A stretch of DNA of 64,000 nucleotides, from positions 620,001 through 684,000 of the forward strand of contig NC_012796.1 in assembly GCF_000010665.1 (NCBI RefSeq), written 5' to 3'. This stretch comes from Solidesulfovibrio magneticus RS-1 (GTDB lineage: Bacteria > Desulfobacterota > Desulfovibrionia > Desulfovibrionales > Desulfovibrionaceae). The translations under genes were made by a program, and so were the position numbers. Under the pieces are notes generated by a model. The model saw nothing but the letters and a program-made list of their open reading frames with translations. It was not told where the DNA came from and ran no database searches. Each line of letters opens with the position of its first letter. Position 1 is the first letter of the stretch. Below are positions 8,620-19,157 of the stretch, piece after piece.

Positions 8620-9755
8620 GAGGGCTTGTCCGTAGCGGCCGCCTGGAGGGCTTTGTCTGGGGCGGCGGGCCGGGGTTTGGCCGCGGGGGCCGTTTTGTCG
8701 GCGGCAGCGGCCGGCGGGGAGGCGTTGCCCAGGGCCTTGGCGGTCTCGGTATTTTTGGCCGGGGTCTGGCCCGGCGTGGCGGCCTGGGTTGACCGCATCT
8801 CGACCTTGAGCGCAGGCGAGGCCGGCTTGAGGCTGGATTCAGGCTTGCCCGGCTCGGTTTTCTTGGCCGGTTCAGCTGGCTTGACTTCAGGTTTCTTGGC
8901 TGGCTCGGTCGGTTTGCCCTCAACCTTGGGGGATGGGGCCGCCGGCTTGGCGTTGGCCTCGGGCTTGGCCGGCTCGGCCGGCTTGGCCTCGGGTTTGGGG
9001 GCCGGGGCGGCCGGTTTTTTGTCGGCTTCCGGTTTGGCCGGCTCGGCCTTTTTGGGCGGCTCGGCCGATTTGGCCTCGGGTTTGGCCTCAGGTTTGGTTT
9101 CGGGCTTCTTGGCCGGTTCGGCTTTCTTCTCCGGCTCGGCCGGCTTTTTGTCGGCTTCGGCCGGTTTCTTGTCGCCGATGGCGGCGGCAGCCGCCGCCGC
9201 GGCGGCTGCCGCTTTTTTCTCCAGGGCCGCGTTTATGGGATCGGGCAGTTCTTTCTTGCTGAATTTGCGCAGCTTTTCATTGATGTCGGGCGGGATGTAA
9301 TTGACGAGCTTGGTGCTCATCTTGTCCAGCACCGGCACGAGCATCGAGCCTTTGAGGAAATCCGGGTCCGGCGCGGCCAATCGCAGGAGAAACAGCAGCA
9401 CGGCCGTCAGTATCACGCCCTTGACCAGGCCGAAGCCGCCGCCAAAAAACCGGTCGGCCCACTGGGTCATGGTGATTTTCACGATGCCCGAGATGGCCAG
9501 GGCCACGAACCACACGCCCAAAAGCGTCACCGTGAAAATGAGCAGATACGCGGCCGTGCCGGCGTAGTTGCCGGAAATGTACTCGGTGAGGTTGGGGGCG
9601 AGCTGCTTGTGGTAGGCCCCGGCCAGATAAAAGGCCGTGACGATGGCGGCCAGGGAGCCGGCCTCCTTGACCAGGCCGCGCATATAGCCGCGCACGGCGA
9701 AAAAGAGCCACAAAATGGCCAGGGAGAGGTCGGCGATATTGAGTGTCGGCGTCAT
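8616..9755 (-). CDS. cvpA: CvpA family membrane protein with a long Lys/Pro/Ala/Glu-rich tail
   Basis: The first roughly 150 residues form the CvpA domain: four hydrophobic segments, beginning with DLSLAILWLFFAVRGYMRG and including the loop WADRFFGGGFGLVKGV. CvpA proteins affect envelope integrity and, in enteric bacteria, purine-linked colicin production. The normal family length is about 160-200 residues, but here 379 residues are encoded. A run of eleven alanines near residue 185 introduces about 190 residues built from KPAEP-like units (KPA, KPE, KKAEPAKK), highly charged and certainly disordered. Such tails can reach through or bind the cell wall, but no motif proves it. It is coupled by ATGA overlap to mazG. 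Confidence 0.85.
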   Translation of the reverse strand: MTPTLNIADLSLAILWLFFAVRGYMRGLVKEAGSLAAIVTAFYLAGAYHKQLAPNLTEYISGNYAGTAAYLLIFTVTLLGVWFVALAISGIVKITMTQWADRFFGGGFGLVKGVILTAVLLFLLRLAAPDPDFLKGSMLVPVLDKMSTKLVNYIPPDINEKLRKFSKKELPDPINAALEKKAAAAAAAAAAAIGDKKPAEADKKPAEPEKKAEPAKKPETKPEAKPEAKSAEPPKKAEPAKPEADKKPAAPAPKPEAKPAEPAKPEANAKPAAPSPKVEGKPTEPAKKPEVKPAEPAKKTEPGKPESSLKPASPALKVEMRSTQAATPGQTPAKNTETAKALGNASPPAAAADKTAPAAKPRPAAPDKALQAAATDKPS

Positions 9756-9834
9756 GGCGTGTGGCGGCGGTGGTTTGCCGTCGCGAACGCATCGGTAGCA
9801 GATGCCGCCGCAAAAACCAAGCTATCGAAAAAGC

Positions 9835-9985
9835 TGCCTCCGGCGGCTGGGGGCCTGAGGCCCCCAGCCGCCCCGCATGGAGAAAAGGGTTTTAGGGAGG
9901 CGGCGTGGCTTGGTTTTCTGGCCGGTTGGGAAACCAACGGAGCCGGCATGGCGACTGGCAGGAAACGCGTCGCTCCGGCAGCCGG
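9835..9985 (+). repeat. CCTCCGGCGGCC intergenic element, copy C (long form)
   Basis: It begins TGCCTCCGGCGGC, continues with the hairpin GCTGGGGGCC-TGA-GGCCCCCAGC, then a GGAGAAAAGGGTTTTAGGG tail, and about 140 bp later a second CGCTCCGGCAGCCGG. The whole 150 bp aligns with copy D at 22352-22505, including the inner part (GCTTGG, CGGTTGGG, GCCG, GGC-GG-AA-CGCG). It fills the gap between cvpA and the ClpX-like gene. Confidence 0.7.
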
Positions 9986-10052
9986 CGGCAGTACGGCTTG
10001 TCCGGGGTCGGGGGACGCGGTAAGCAATGAGAAATCGCCCAAGGACGTGCCC

Positions 10053-11174
10053 ATGGAAAACCGGATACTGCCCACGGAAATAAACGCCTTCCTCGCCGCC
10101 CGGGTGCTCGGCCAGCAGGAACTTCTGCGCCGCATCAGCGTGTCGCTGTACAAGCACATCCATGGCCTGCCGGCCCCCAACGTGCTTTTAATCGGCAACT
10201 CCGGCACGGGCAAGACCACCCTCATGCAGGCCGTGGCCGCCTTTTACGAAGCCCATCCCGAGCTGGACCGCTTCCGGCTCATGCTCATCATCAACGCCAA
10301 CACCCTGTCCCCCGAGATCGAGGGCGAGGACCGCACCACCCGGCTTTTCAAAAAACTCGAAGCCCGGGCCAGGGTGACCTTCGGCGGGGCCATGACCGCC
10401 GCGCAGCTCAAGGATTATCTGGAAAACGCCACGGTGTGCGTGGACGAAGTGGACAAAATCTCGGCCCGGGTGTCGGGCAAGCCCAATGTCGAGGGCATCA
10501 CCACCCAATACGCGCTCTTGACGCTCCTGGAAGGCGAGGAGTTTCTCTACCGGGCCACGGTGCTGGAAGACGGCCAGGAGATCACCCGGGAGATTCCCCT
10601 GGAGACCGGCAAGCTGTTGTTTATCTGCGGCGGGGCCTTTGAGGAACTCTACGATCAAGTCTATAACTGCATCGTCAACCGGCGTGACGACCGGCGGCTC
10701 AAGGAAGTCTCGGAAGTGGAGCGCCGACCCGACGGCACCATGAACGTGCGCACCGTGACCCGGTTTCGGCTGCGGGAATACCTGCGTCTGGCCGACATGT
10801 TCGCCTTCGGCATGATGCCGCAGTTCATCGCCCGGTTCGGCGCGGTGGCCATGCTGGAGGAACTCGGGCGCGAGGAACTGCGCCAGATTCTCATCGGTTC
10901 GCCCAATTCGCCCCTGCGCCTGTGCCTGGAATATTTCCGCCACATGGGCATTCGGCTGCTCGTCACGGACCAGGCGATAACGGCCATCGCCGACGCGGCG
11001 GCCAAGAACACCCGTATCGGCGCGCGGGCCCTGCGCGAAATATTCAACGGCCTGATCGCGCCCTACGAGTACGACCCCTACGGCTCGCCGCGCTACGCCG
11101 AGACGGACAAGGGGCCGACCCTGACCATCGATCTGGAGGCGGTCATGGAATACCAGGGGCAGACGGCCAGTTAG
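10053..11174 (+). CDS. ClpX-like AAA+ ATPase without the zinc-binding domain
   Basis: A 373-residue AAA+ ATPase close in architecture to ClpX. The Walker A motif GNSGTGKTT spans residues 48-56, Walker B is VCVDEVDK with Asp131/Glu132, and the sensor-2 arginine region reads GARALREI, as in ClpX. ClpX normally carries an N-terminal C4 zinc domain for substrate and adaptor binding; here the protein starts directly with a helical lead-in to the ATPase. A ClpP-docking IGF-type loop was not obvious to me. An AAGGA ribosome site 7 nt before the ATG fixes the start; a long upstream extension is rejected because it would translate repeat copy C. It is a solitary gene, convergent with ribD (4-nt overlap of the ends). 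The partner and substrate are unknown. Confidence 0.8.
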   Translation: MENRILPTEINAFLAARVLGQQELLRRISVSLYKHIHGLPAPNVLLIGNSGTGKTTLMQAVAAFYEAHPELDRFRLMLIINANTLSPEIEGEDRTTRLFKKLEARARVTFGGAMTAAQLKDYLENATVCVDEVDKISARVSGKPNVEGITTQYALLTLLEGEEFLYRATVLEDGQEITREIPLETGKLLFICGGAFEELYDQVYNCIVNRRDDRRLKEVSEVERRPDGTMNVRTVTRFRLREYLRLADMFAFGMMPQFIARFGAVAMLEELGREELRQILIGSPNSPLRLCLEYFRHMGIRLLVTDQAITAIADAAAKNTRIGARALREIFNGLIAPYEYDPYGSPRYAETDKGPTLTIDLEAVMEYQGQTAS

Positions 11175-12316
11175 GCGGAAGGCTCGGCCGCCGGCCGGGC
11201 CGTGACCAAAATATCCTCGCCCACCTGCCGCAGGCCGCAGAAGCGGAAGCCGGCCGCGTCGGCCATGCGCGGGATGATGCGGCCCGAAAAGCCCGGCACG
11301 GCTTCGGCGTCGGCCAGCACCTTGGGCGCGTAGAAGAGCGCCAGTTCGTCGGCCAACCCCTGGGCCACGAGCTGGCCGGCCAGACCGCCGCCGCCTTCGC
11401 ACAGGAGCCGAAACACCCGGGCTTCGTCGCGAAGACGGGTCAGTCCCGGCAACAAATCCAGTTCGCCCTCGTCGCGCAGCGGCAGGCCGTAGACCCGGAC
11501 GCCGCGTTTGGCCAGGGCCAACCCGGCCGCCGCGCGCGCCTCGGCTTCGCTGGTCAAAAAGACCAGGGACGGGGAGCGTTCCCGCACCAGGGCGAACCGG
11601 GCGTCGGCCGGGGGCAGCGAGCGCGTGACCACCACGGCCAGGGGCTGGGGATTGCCCGAAAGCGGGTCCACCACCTCCAGACGATGGGTCAGGCGCGGGT
11701 CGTCGGCGCGGAAGGTGCCGCCGCCGACCATCACCGCCTGGGACGCGGCCCGCATCCGGTGCACCCGGCGGCGCGACTCCGGGCCGCTCACCCAGGCCGA
11801 ATCCCCGGTGCGGGCGGCGATGCGCCCGTCCAGGGTCATGGCCAGCTTGAGGGTCACATAGGGCCGGCCCATGGTCTTGTAGACCACGAAATCGGCCACG
11901 GCGTCGCGGCACTCCTGCCCAAGGATGCCGACGTCCACGGCCACGCCCCCCTGGCGCAGGGTCTCGGCCCCGCCGCCGGCCACGGGATTGGGGTCCAGGC
12001 AGCCGATGACCACCCGGGAAACGCCCGCCTCCAGCACCGTGCGCGAACACGGCGGGGTCTTGCCGAAATGGTTGCACGGCTCCAGGGTCACGTACATCGT
12101 GGCCCCGGCCGGATCGATGCCCCGTTCCTCGGCCTCGCGCAGGCATTCCACCTCGGCGTGGGGGCCGCCGAACACCTTGTGCCAGCCTTCGGCCACAATG
12201 GCGCCGTCGCGCACAAGCACCGCGCCCACGCGGGGGTTTGGCGTGACGAATCCCCGGCCGCGCTCGGCCAACTCCAAGGCCCGGGCCATGAACACCGCGT
12301 CGTTGTCAGGAGCCAT
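11171..12316 (-). CDS. ribD: Bifunctional riboflavin biosynthesis deaminase/reductase RibD
   Basis: It performs two steps of riboflavin synthesis: deamination of the pyrimidine intermediate, then reduction of its ribosyl side chain. The N-terminal cytidine-deaminase-like domain has zinc ligands in HAEVE (His53, catalytic Glu55) and [11 protein letters not shown] (Cys81, Cys90). The C-terminal RibD_C reductase domain begins near residue 145 ([17 protein letters not shown]) and contains the [16 protein letters not shown] motif. The ATG at 12316 is preferred over one seven codons upstream by homology; it overlaps the end of the dCMP deaminase gene by 11 nt. The rest of the rib pathway is not in the window. 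Confidence 0.93.
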   Translation of the reverse strand: MAPDNDAVFMARALELAERGRGFVTPNPRVGAVLVRDGAIVAEGWHKVFGGPHAEVECLREAEERGIDPAGATMYVTLEPCNHFGKTPPCSRTVLEAGVSRVVIGCLDPNPVAGGGAETLRQGGVAVDVGILGQECRDAVADFVVYKTMGRPYVTLKLAMTLDGRIAARTGDSAWVSGPESRRRVHRMRAASQAVMVGGGTFRADDPRLTHRLEVVDPLSGNPQPLAVVVTRSLPPADARFALVRERSPSLVFLTSEAEARAAAGLALAKRGVRVYGLPLRDEGELDLLPGLTRLRDEARVFRLLCEGGGGLAGQLVAQGLADELALFYAPKVLADAEAVPGFSGRIIPRMADAAGFRFCGLRQVGEDILVTARPAAEPSA

Positions 12317-12767
12317 GGTCGCCCTCCAGCACGTCAAAGCCGATGCCGGCCTCGGCGATCATCTCGGCCGAGAGCGGATCGGGATAGCCCTGGGAGAAAT
12401 AGATGTGGTTGACTTGGCTGTTGATGAGCATCTTGGTGCAGATCAGGCAGGGCTGGGTGGTGCAGTAGATGTCCGCCCCGGCGATGGGCACGCCGTGCAG
12501 GGCGCACTGGATGATGACGTTTTGTTCGGCGTGCAGGCCCCGGCACAGCTCATGGCGTTCGCCCGAGGGGATGCCGAGCTTTTCGCGCAGGCAGCCGATG
12601 TCCAGGCAGTGGGCGGTTCCGGTCGGGGAGCCGTTGTAGCCCGTGGCCAGGATGCGGCGGTCGCGCACGGCCACGGCCCCGACCTTGCGGCGCAGGCAGG
12701 TGCTGCGTTCGGCCACCAGATAGGCGATGCGCATGAAATAGTCGGGCCAGGGAAGGCGTTTGTCCAT
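12306..12767 (-). CDS. Deoxycytidylate (dCMP) deaminase, zinc dependent
   Basis: It converts dCMP to dUMP, feeding thymidylate synthesis. The 153-residue protein carries the deaminase signature GLHAEQNVI (zinc ligand His79, proton shuttle Glu81) and PCLIC (Cys107, Cys110), plus an additional cysteine cluster (STCLRRKVG and HCLDIGCLR) found in the ComEB/dCMP deaminase group, where an extra zinc helps the fold. It is immediately upstream of ribD with an 11-nt overlap, so two enzymes of the same deaminase superfamily are coupled in one operon. A general cytidine deaminase is less likely because of the length and the C-terminal QGYPDP region. Confidence 0.9.
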   Translation of the reverse strand: MDKRLPWPDYFMRIAYLVAERSTCLRRKVGAVAVRDRRILATGYNGSPTGTAHCLDIGCLREKLGIPSGERHELCRGLHAEQNVIIQCALHGVPIAGADIYCTTQPCLICTKMLINSQVNHIYFSQGYPDPLSAEMIAEAGIGFDVLEGDHGS

Positions 12768-12881
12768 GGTCGGGCGGCTCCGGTTGGAATGCGCCGCGCC
12801 GGGCGGAAAGGGGCGGGCCGGGGGAGGCCGGCCCCAGCGCGGCAGGCGGCTTCCTTAAGTGGACCACGGCGGGGCCGGGCG

Positions 12882-13202
12882 TCAAGTACGGCCGGCGGCG
12901 CGGGGCAGGGGCGGCGGCCCGTCGCGGCGATAGGCCGTGCCGTCGTGGTGGATGTCGAGCTCCACCCGGCCGCCGCCCGGCATGACGCCACGCACCCGGT
13001 AGCGCAGGCCGGCCTCGCCGTTCATGCTCACCCAGGCCTCGGTCACCGTGATGCCCTGGGCGCTGCGGCGCAGGGCGCGCCAGGCCGATTCGGGCAGCTC
13101 CTCGGGGGCAATGGCGGCCGGGTCCTTCTCCAGGCTCGAACGGGCGGCCCGGGCCAGGCAGAAGATGAGCAGGATAAACGACAGGTACAGGGCTGCGCCC
13201 AT
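12882..13202 (-). CDS. Small membrane-anchored protein of unknown function
   Basis: A 106-residue protein that I do not recognise. It has one N-terminal hydrophobic segment (ALYLSFILLIFCLARA, residues 4-19), which also looks like an uncleaved signal anchor. A polar domain of about 85 residues follows, with several beta-strand-like stretches (ITVTEAWVSMN, LRYRVRG, GRVELDIHHDG). The ATG at 13202 is used; the much longer open frame upstream only shadows the transporter gene in another frame. It lies 86 nt downstream of the anion transporter with a stem-loop between them, and 114 nt before the dCMP deaminase gene on the same strand. Confidence 0.6.
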   Translation of the reverse strand: MGAALYLSFILLIFCLARAARSSLEKDPAAIAPEELPESAWRALRRSAQGITVTEAWVSMNGEAGLRYRVRGVMPGGGRVELDIHHDGTAYRRDGPPPLPRAAGRT

Positions 13203-13243
13203 GGCGTGGCTCCCAGGGCCGGGCCGGCCCTCACGGGTCGAGG

Positions 13244-13279
13244 CCGGTTTCCGCCGCCGCACCGGGCGGCGGGAACCGG
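13244..13279 (-). other. Stem-loop between the transporter and the small membrane protein gene
   Basis: Bases 13244-13258 pair with 13265-13279 (15 bp, one G-U type mismatch, 6-nt loop). No T-run follows on the minus strand, so it is more likely an RNA-stability or attenuation hairpin than a full terminator. Confidence 0.45.
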
Positions 13280-13288
13280 TTGACCGGG

Positions 13289-14773
13289 TTACTTCTTGGG
13301 AATGGCCCAGTCGGGCAGCACCGTCAGATCGATGCCCCAGACCCAGGGCATCAGGAAATAGACCACCAGGGTGATCTGGATGATGCCGAGGATGTTGAGC
13401 CACAGGCCGGTGCGGGCCATCTGGCGGATGGTCACCGCGCCGGAACCGAAGACCACGGCGTTTGGCGGCGTGGCCACGGGCAGCATGAAGGCGTAGGAGC
13501 AGGCGATGCAGGCGGCCACGATGGGGCCGAAGGGGTTGATCTTCATGCCCACGGCGATGGCTCCCATGACCGGGATCATGAGCGTGGCCACGGCGGTGTT
13601 GGAGGTCACTTCCGTGAGGAAGATGTTGAGCGCCACGATGCAGGCAATGATCCAGATGAGCTGCATGCCTTCGAGATCGACCAAGAGCCCGGCGATGTAC
13701 TTGGTCAGCCCGGTGTCCTGGAAGCCGTCGGCCAGGCACAGACCGCCGCCAAAAAGCAGGATCACGTCCCAGGGAATCTTGACCGCCGTCTTCCAGTCCA
13801 ACAGGAACACGCCCTTGTTGAGGTCCGAGGGGATGACGAACAGGAGCAGCGCGCCGGCGATGGCCACCGAGGCGTCGGACACGCCCTTGAAGATGGGCCA
13901 TTTGACCAGGCCCATGAGGATCCACAAGGTCGCCACCACGGCAAAGACGGCCACGATGAGCTTTTCTTCCTTTTTCATGGCCCCGAGCTTGGCAAGCTCG
14001 GCCTGGATGAGCTGCGCGCCCTTGCCCTGGAGGATGTCGCCCTTGACCGGGAAGAGCACCTTGGTCAGCAGCAGCCAGGTGATGATAAGGAAGGTGGCGG
14101 CCAGGGGCACGCCCACTTTCATCCAGTCGAGAAAGCTGATGGTCTGGCCGTAGAGCTTGTCGATCTGGGCCACCATGATGGTGTTGGGCGGGGTGCCGAT
14201 GATGGTGCCCAGGCCGCCGATGGAGGCGGCGTAAGCCAGGGCCAGCATGAGGCTGACGGCAAAGGGATTGTGCCTGAGGTCATGGTCGCCGGTGATGTCG
14301 GCGCAGGCCTTGATGATGGCCAGGCCGATGGGCATCATCATGACCGTGGTGGCGGTGTTGGACACCCACATGGACAAAAAGCCGGCCGCCACCATGAAGC
14401 CGAGCACGATGCGCGAGGGGCTTGTGCCCACGAGCCGGATGGTGTGCATGGCGATGCGGTAGTGGAGGTTCCAGCGTTCCATGCACACGGCGATGAAAAA
14501 GCCGCCCATGAAAAGATAAATGAGATGGTTGGCGTAGGGCAGGGTGGCTTTGGCGCTGGGCATGATCTGCAAAAACGGGAACAGCACGATGGGGATCATG
14601 GAGGCGGCCGGAATGGGAATGGCTTCGGTGATCCACCAGGTGGCCATCAGCGCGGTGACCGCCGCGCAATAAACGGCCTGCTGGGACAGGCCGTCATGGG
14701 GCGGGATGAGGCACACGAGCAGGAACAGGGCTGGACCCAGGGGCAGGCCGACTTTTCGCATGGTGTCGATCAT
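13289..14773 (-). CDS. DASS/SLC13-family sodium-coupled anion transporter
   Basis: A 494-residue inner-membrane carrier of the divalent anion:sodium symporter family, which moves dicarboxylates, citrate, sulfate or similar anions. It has about twelve membrane segments and the two pseudo-repeated Na+/substrate motifs of the family: VSNTATTVMMMP in the first half and TSNTAVATLMIPV in the second, each next to a proline-glycine hairpin (IIGTPPNT and PVATPPNAV). The ATG at 14773 is preceded by AAGGAG at suitable spacing; the longer frame upstream is not supported. Conserved SNT motifs fit a di- or tricarboxylate transporter, but in a sulfate reducer sulfate is also possible. It is divergent from a CII-like regulator, which may control it. 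Confidence 0.85.
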   Translation of the reverse strand: MIDTMRKVGLPLGPALFLLVCLIPPHDGLSQQAVYCAAVTALMATWWITEAIPIPAASMIPIVLFPFLQIMPSAKATLPYANHLIYLFMGGFFIAVCMERWNLHYRIAMHTIRLVGTSPSRIVLGFMVAAGFLSMWVSNTATTVMMMPIGLAIIKACADITGDHDLRHNPFAVSLMLALAYAASIGGLGTIIGTPPNTIMVAQIDKLYGQTISFLDWMKVGVPLAATFLIITWLLLTKVLFPVKGDILQGKGAQLIQAELAKLGAMKKEEKLIVAVFAVVATLWILMGLVKWPIFKGVSDASVAIAGALLLFVIPSDLNKGVFLLDWKTAVKIPWDVILLFGGGLCLADGFQDTGLTKYIAGLLVDLEGMQLIWIIACIVALNIFLTEVTSNTAVATLMIPVMGAIAVGMKINPFGPIVAACIACSYAFMLPVATPPNAVVFGSGAVTIRQMARTGLWLNILGIIQITLVVYFLMPWVWGIDLTVLPDWAIPKK

Positions 14774-14940
14774 CAACAATCTCCTTGGTGCATGGCCGTG
14801 GTGTTGCGTCGCATGGAAAAAGCGCCGTGGTGGCGGCGGTTGGGCGCGGGTGAAGACACCTCCTTGTTTTGGGCATAAAGCCGCCGCAACCGGCCGGCAC
14901 ATGGCCGGCTGGGACGGTGCGGGCAATCCGCATGGCATTC

Positions 14941-14968
14941 TTGACAATTTACCGCTTGTTCATGCTAT
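14941..14968 (+). promoter_or_regulatory. Sigma70-type promoter flanked by an inverted repeat
   Basis: TTGACA (14941-14946), 16 nt, TGCTAT (14963-14968), about 50 nt ahead of the CII-like gene. The promoter is bracketed by a 7-bp inverted repeat, TCCGCAT near 14928 and ATGCGGA ending at 14981, which could be an operator. The -35 box is perfect; the -10 box is weak. Confidence 0.5.
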
Positions 14969-15021
14969 CAGGCGATGCGGAGTTAGATGCAAGGGTGTTA
15001 TAATCTAAGAGGCGCTTTATA

Positions 15022-15456
15022 ATGCCGTCGGATATTCGCAGCGTGATTCTGGACATGGTCCGCAACAGCGACAGGCCCGTCAAGGACATCGCCGATGCGG
15101 TGGGAAAGCCTTATTCAACCCTCATGCGGGAGCTTGATCCAGGCGACGCCCGGGCCAAGCTCGGCGTGGAGCTGCTGCTGCTGCCGCTGATGCAGGCTTG
15201 CGATTCCACGGCCCCGCTGCGCTGCCTGGCCGAGGCCCTGGATTGCCGGCTGGTTTCCAACCGGGGCATCACCCCGGACAAGCCGACTTTTCACGAGGAA
15301 CTCCTCGACACCTACCAGGCCCTGGTGGACTACCACCGGGCCATGCTGGAAGGGCTGCCGCCGGACGTGGTGGGTAAAAAGCGCGAGACGCTCATCCGCC
15401 AGCTCAAGGAGGACTTCGCCTTCTACGTGGCCCGAAGCGGCGGCGGAGAAGGCTGA
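15022..15456 (+). CDS. Phage CII-like regulatory protein
   Basis: A 144-residue probable DNA-binding regulator of the phage regulatory protein CII family. The N-terminal half reads like a helix-turn-helix (RPVKDIADAVGKPYSTLMRELD) and is followed by helical segments that would form an oligomerisation region. AAGAGG precedes the ATG by 9 nt. There are no neighbouring phage genes, so this is a domesticated regulator and not evidence of a prophage. It is divergent from the anion transporter and shares a 248-nt intergenic region with it. Regulation of itself or of that transporter is a reasonable but untested idea. Confidence 0.7.
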   Translation: MPSDIRSVILDMVRNSDRPVKDIADAVGKPYSTLMRELDPGDARAKLGVELLLLPLMQACDSTAPLRCLAEALDCRLVSNRGITPDKPTFHEELLDTYQALVDYHRAMLEGLPPDVVGKKRETLIRQLKEDFAFYVARSGGGEG

Positions 15457-15658
15457 CCGGCCGGGCGATCCGTCGCCGGCGGCGGTCATGGGGCCGGCCG
15501 GGCAGACGTGCCCTGGAGCCGGACTCCGGCAATGCGGGCCGTGGCTGCCGCGGCTGGGCGCGGCCATGGCTTTTTGCCCCAAGCTGTCTTATCATTTGGA
15601 TTCACGCCCCCGGCCGGGGGCGGGCAACCCGGCCGAGGCCGGATCGAGGAGTATTGCC

Positions 15659-15868
15659 ATGAGCGCGAAAACCGCGTCGTTTGCAGCTGTCTGCCCCCAC
15701 TGCGGCCAGGCCGTCACGGCCACGGCCTCGTCGGCCGACGTCACGGCCGGGTCGGTGTCGGTCAAGGAGAAATGCCAGCGCTGCCTGGGCGAGTTCGACG
15801 CCATCGCCGAGGCCGACTGCCTGGAATGGGACGACCAGTGCAAGGTCGAGATGAGCCGGTTGGGCTGA
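15659..15868 (+). CDS. Small zinc-ribbon protein
   Basis: A 69-residue protein with two CxxC pairs (CPHCG near residue 13 and CQRC near residue 41) that should bind one zinc or iron. The C-terminal half is acidic and contains one more cysteine (DDQCKVE). An AGGAG sits 7 nt before the ATG. I do not recognise a specific family; it may be a regulator or a metal-site accessory protein. It is the middle of three genes with short gaps on the plus strand, followed 28 nt later by the EVE protein gene. Confidence 0.6.
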   Translation: MSAKTASFAAVCPHCGQAVTATASSADVTAGSVSVKEKCQRCLGEFDAIAEADCLEWDDQCKVEMSRLG

Positions 15869-15896
15869 GGCCCTGCGGCCAAACAGGGAGGCGGCC

Positions 15897-16376
15897 GTGG
15901 CCTACTGGCTGATCAAGTCCGAACCGGGCTGTTTTTCCATCGACGACCTGGCCGCCGCCCCGGACCGGACCACGGGCTGGGACGGGGTGCGCAATTTTCA
16001 GGCCCGCAACTTCCTGCGGGCCATGCGCCTGGGCGACGGCCTGCTTTTTTACCACAGCGTCACCGACCCGGGCGTGGTCGGGCTGGCCGAGGTGGCCCGG
16101 GAGGCCTATCCCGACGCCACCGCCCAGGACCCGGACTCGGGCCATTTCGATCCCCGGGCCAGCCCGGACAAGCCGCTGTGGGACATGGTGGACGTGCGCT
16201 TTGTGGCCAAATTTCCCGCTCCCGTGCCCCTGGCCGCCCTGCGCGGCGTGCCCGAGCTGGCCGGTATGGAAGTGCTGCGCAAGGGTTCGCGCCTGTCCGT
16301 GACGCCGGTGACCGACCGGGAATTTGCCGTCATCCGGGCCATGGGCCTTGGTCAGGGCGGGCCAGGAACCCGTTGA
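15897..16376 (+). CDS. EVE domain-containing protein
   Basis: A 159-residue single-domain EVE protein. EVE domains are PUA-like folds that bind modified bases in nucleic acids and are related to YTH domains. Typical segments are the opening AYWLIKSEP, then TTGWDGVRNFQARNFLR, LGDGLLFYHS and VVGLAEVAREAYPD, and near the end DMVDVRFVAKFP. The start is a GTG at 15897, preceded by AGGGAGGC. EVE proteins are often linked with restriction or translation-related genes; here the context is a small zinc protein and a histidine kinase, which gives no hint. Confidence 0.85.
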   Translation: MAYWLIKSEPGCFSIDDLAAAPDRTTGWDGVRNFQARNFLRAMRLGDGLLFYHSVTDPGVVGLAEVAREAYPDATAQDPDSGHFDPRASPDKPLWDMVDVRFVAKFPAPVPLAALRGVPELAGMEVLRKGSRLSVTPVTDREFAVIRAMGLGQGGPGTR

Positions 16377-16407
16377 CGCCAGGGGAGGGGAGCCGTATCA
16401 CGGCATT

Positions 16408-18969
<2,562 letters not shown>

Positions 18970-19157
18970 TTTTCCTCCTTTGACCGGTTTGCCGCGCTGC
19001 AAAGCGGCGGCGCGCCGGCCCCGACCGTCGCGGGAGATGGCCCGCGGCGTCGGCCGAGCGCAGCGGGGTCGCCTTGACCGGGCCGCCCCGGCTTGGCAGG
19101 GCGGCGCTTTTTCCGTACCGTTTCCCCGTGCGTCCGCCAGGAACCGTCCTTTTCGCC

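Noticed and set aside
8640..9200. Repetitive DNA that might suggest a CRISPR array or minisatellite
   Set aside because: It is the coding sequence of the Lys/Pro/Ala-rich tail of the CvpA protein; units are irregular and have no spacers.
9609..10052. N-terminal extension of the ClpX-like ATPase
   Set aside because: The extension would be translated from repeat copy C and lacks a ribosome site; the ATG at 10053 has AAGGA at good spacing.
15022..15456. Prophage remnant
   Set aside because: The CII-like regulator is the only phage-type gene; neighbours are ordinary chromosomal genes and no attachment sites are seen.
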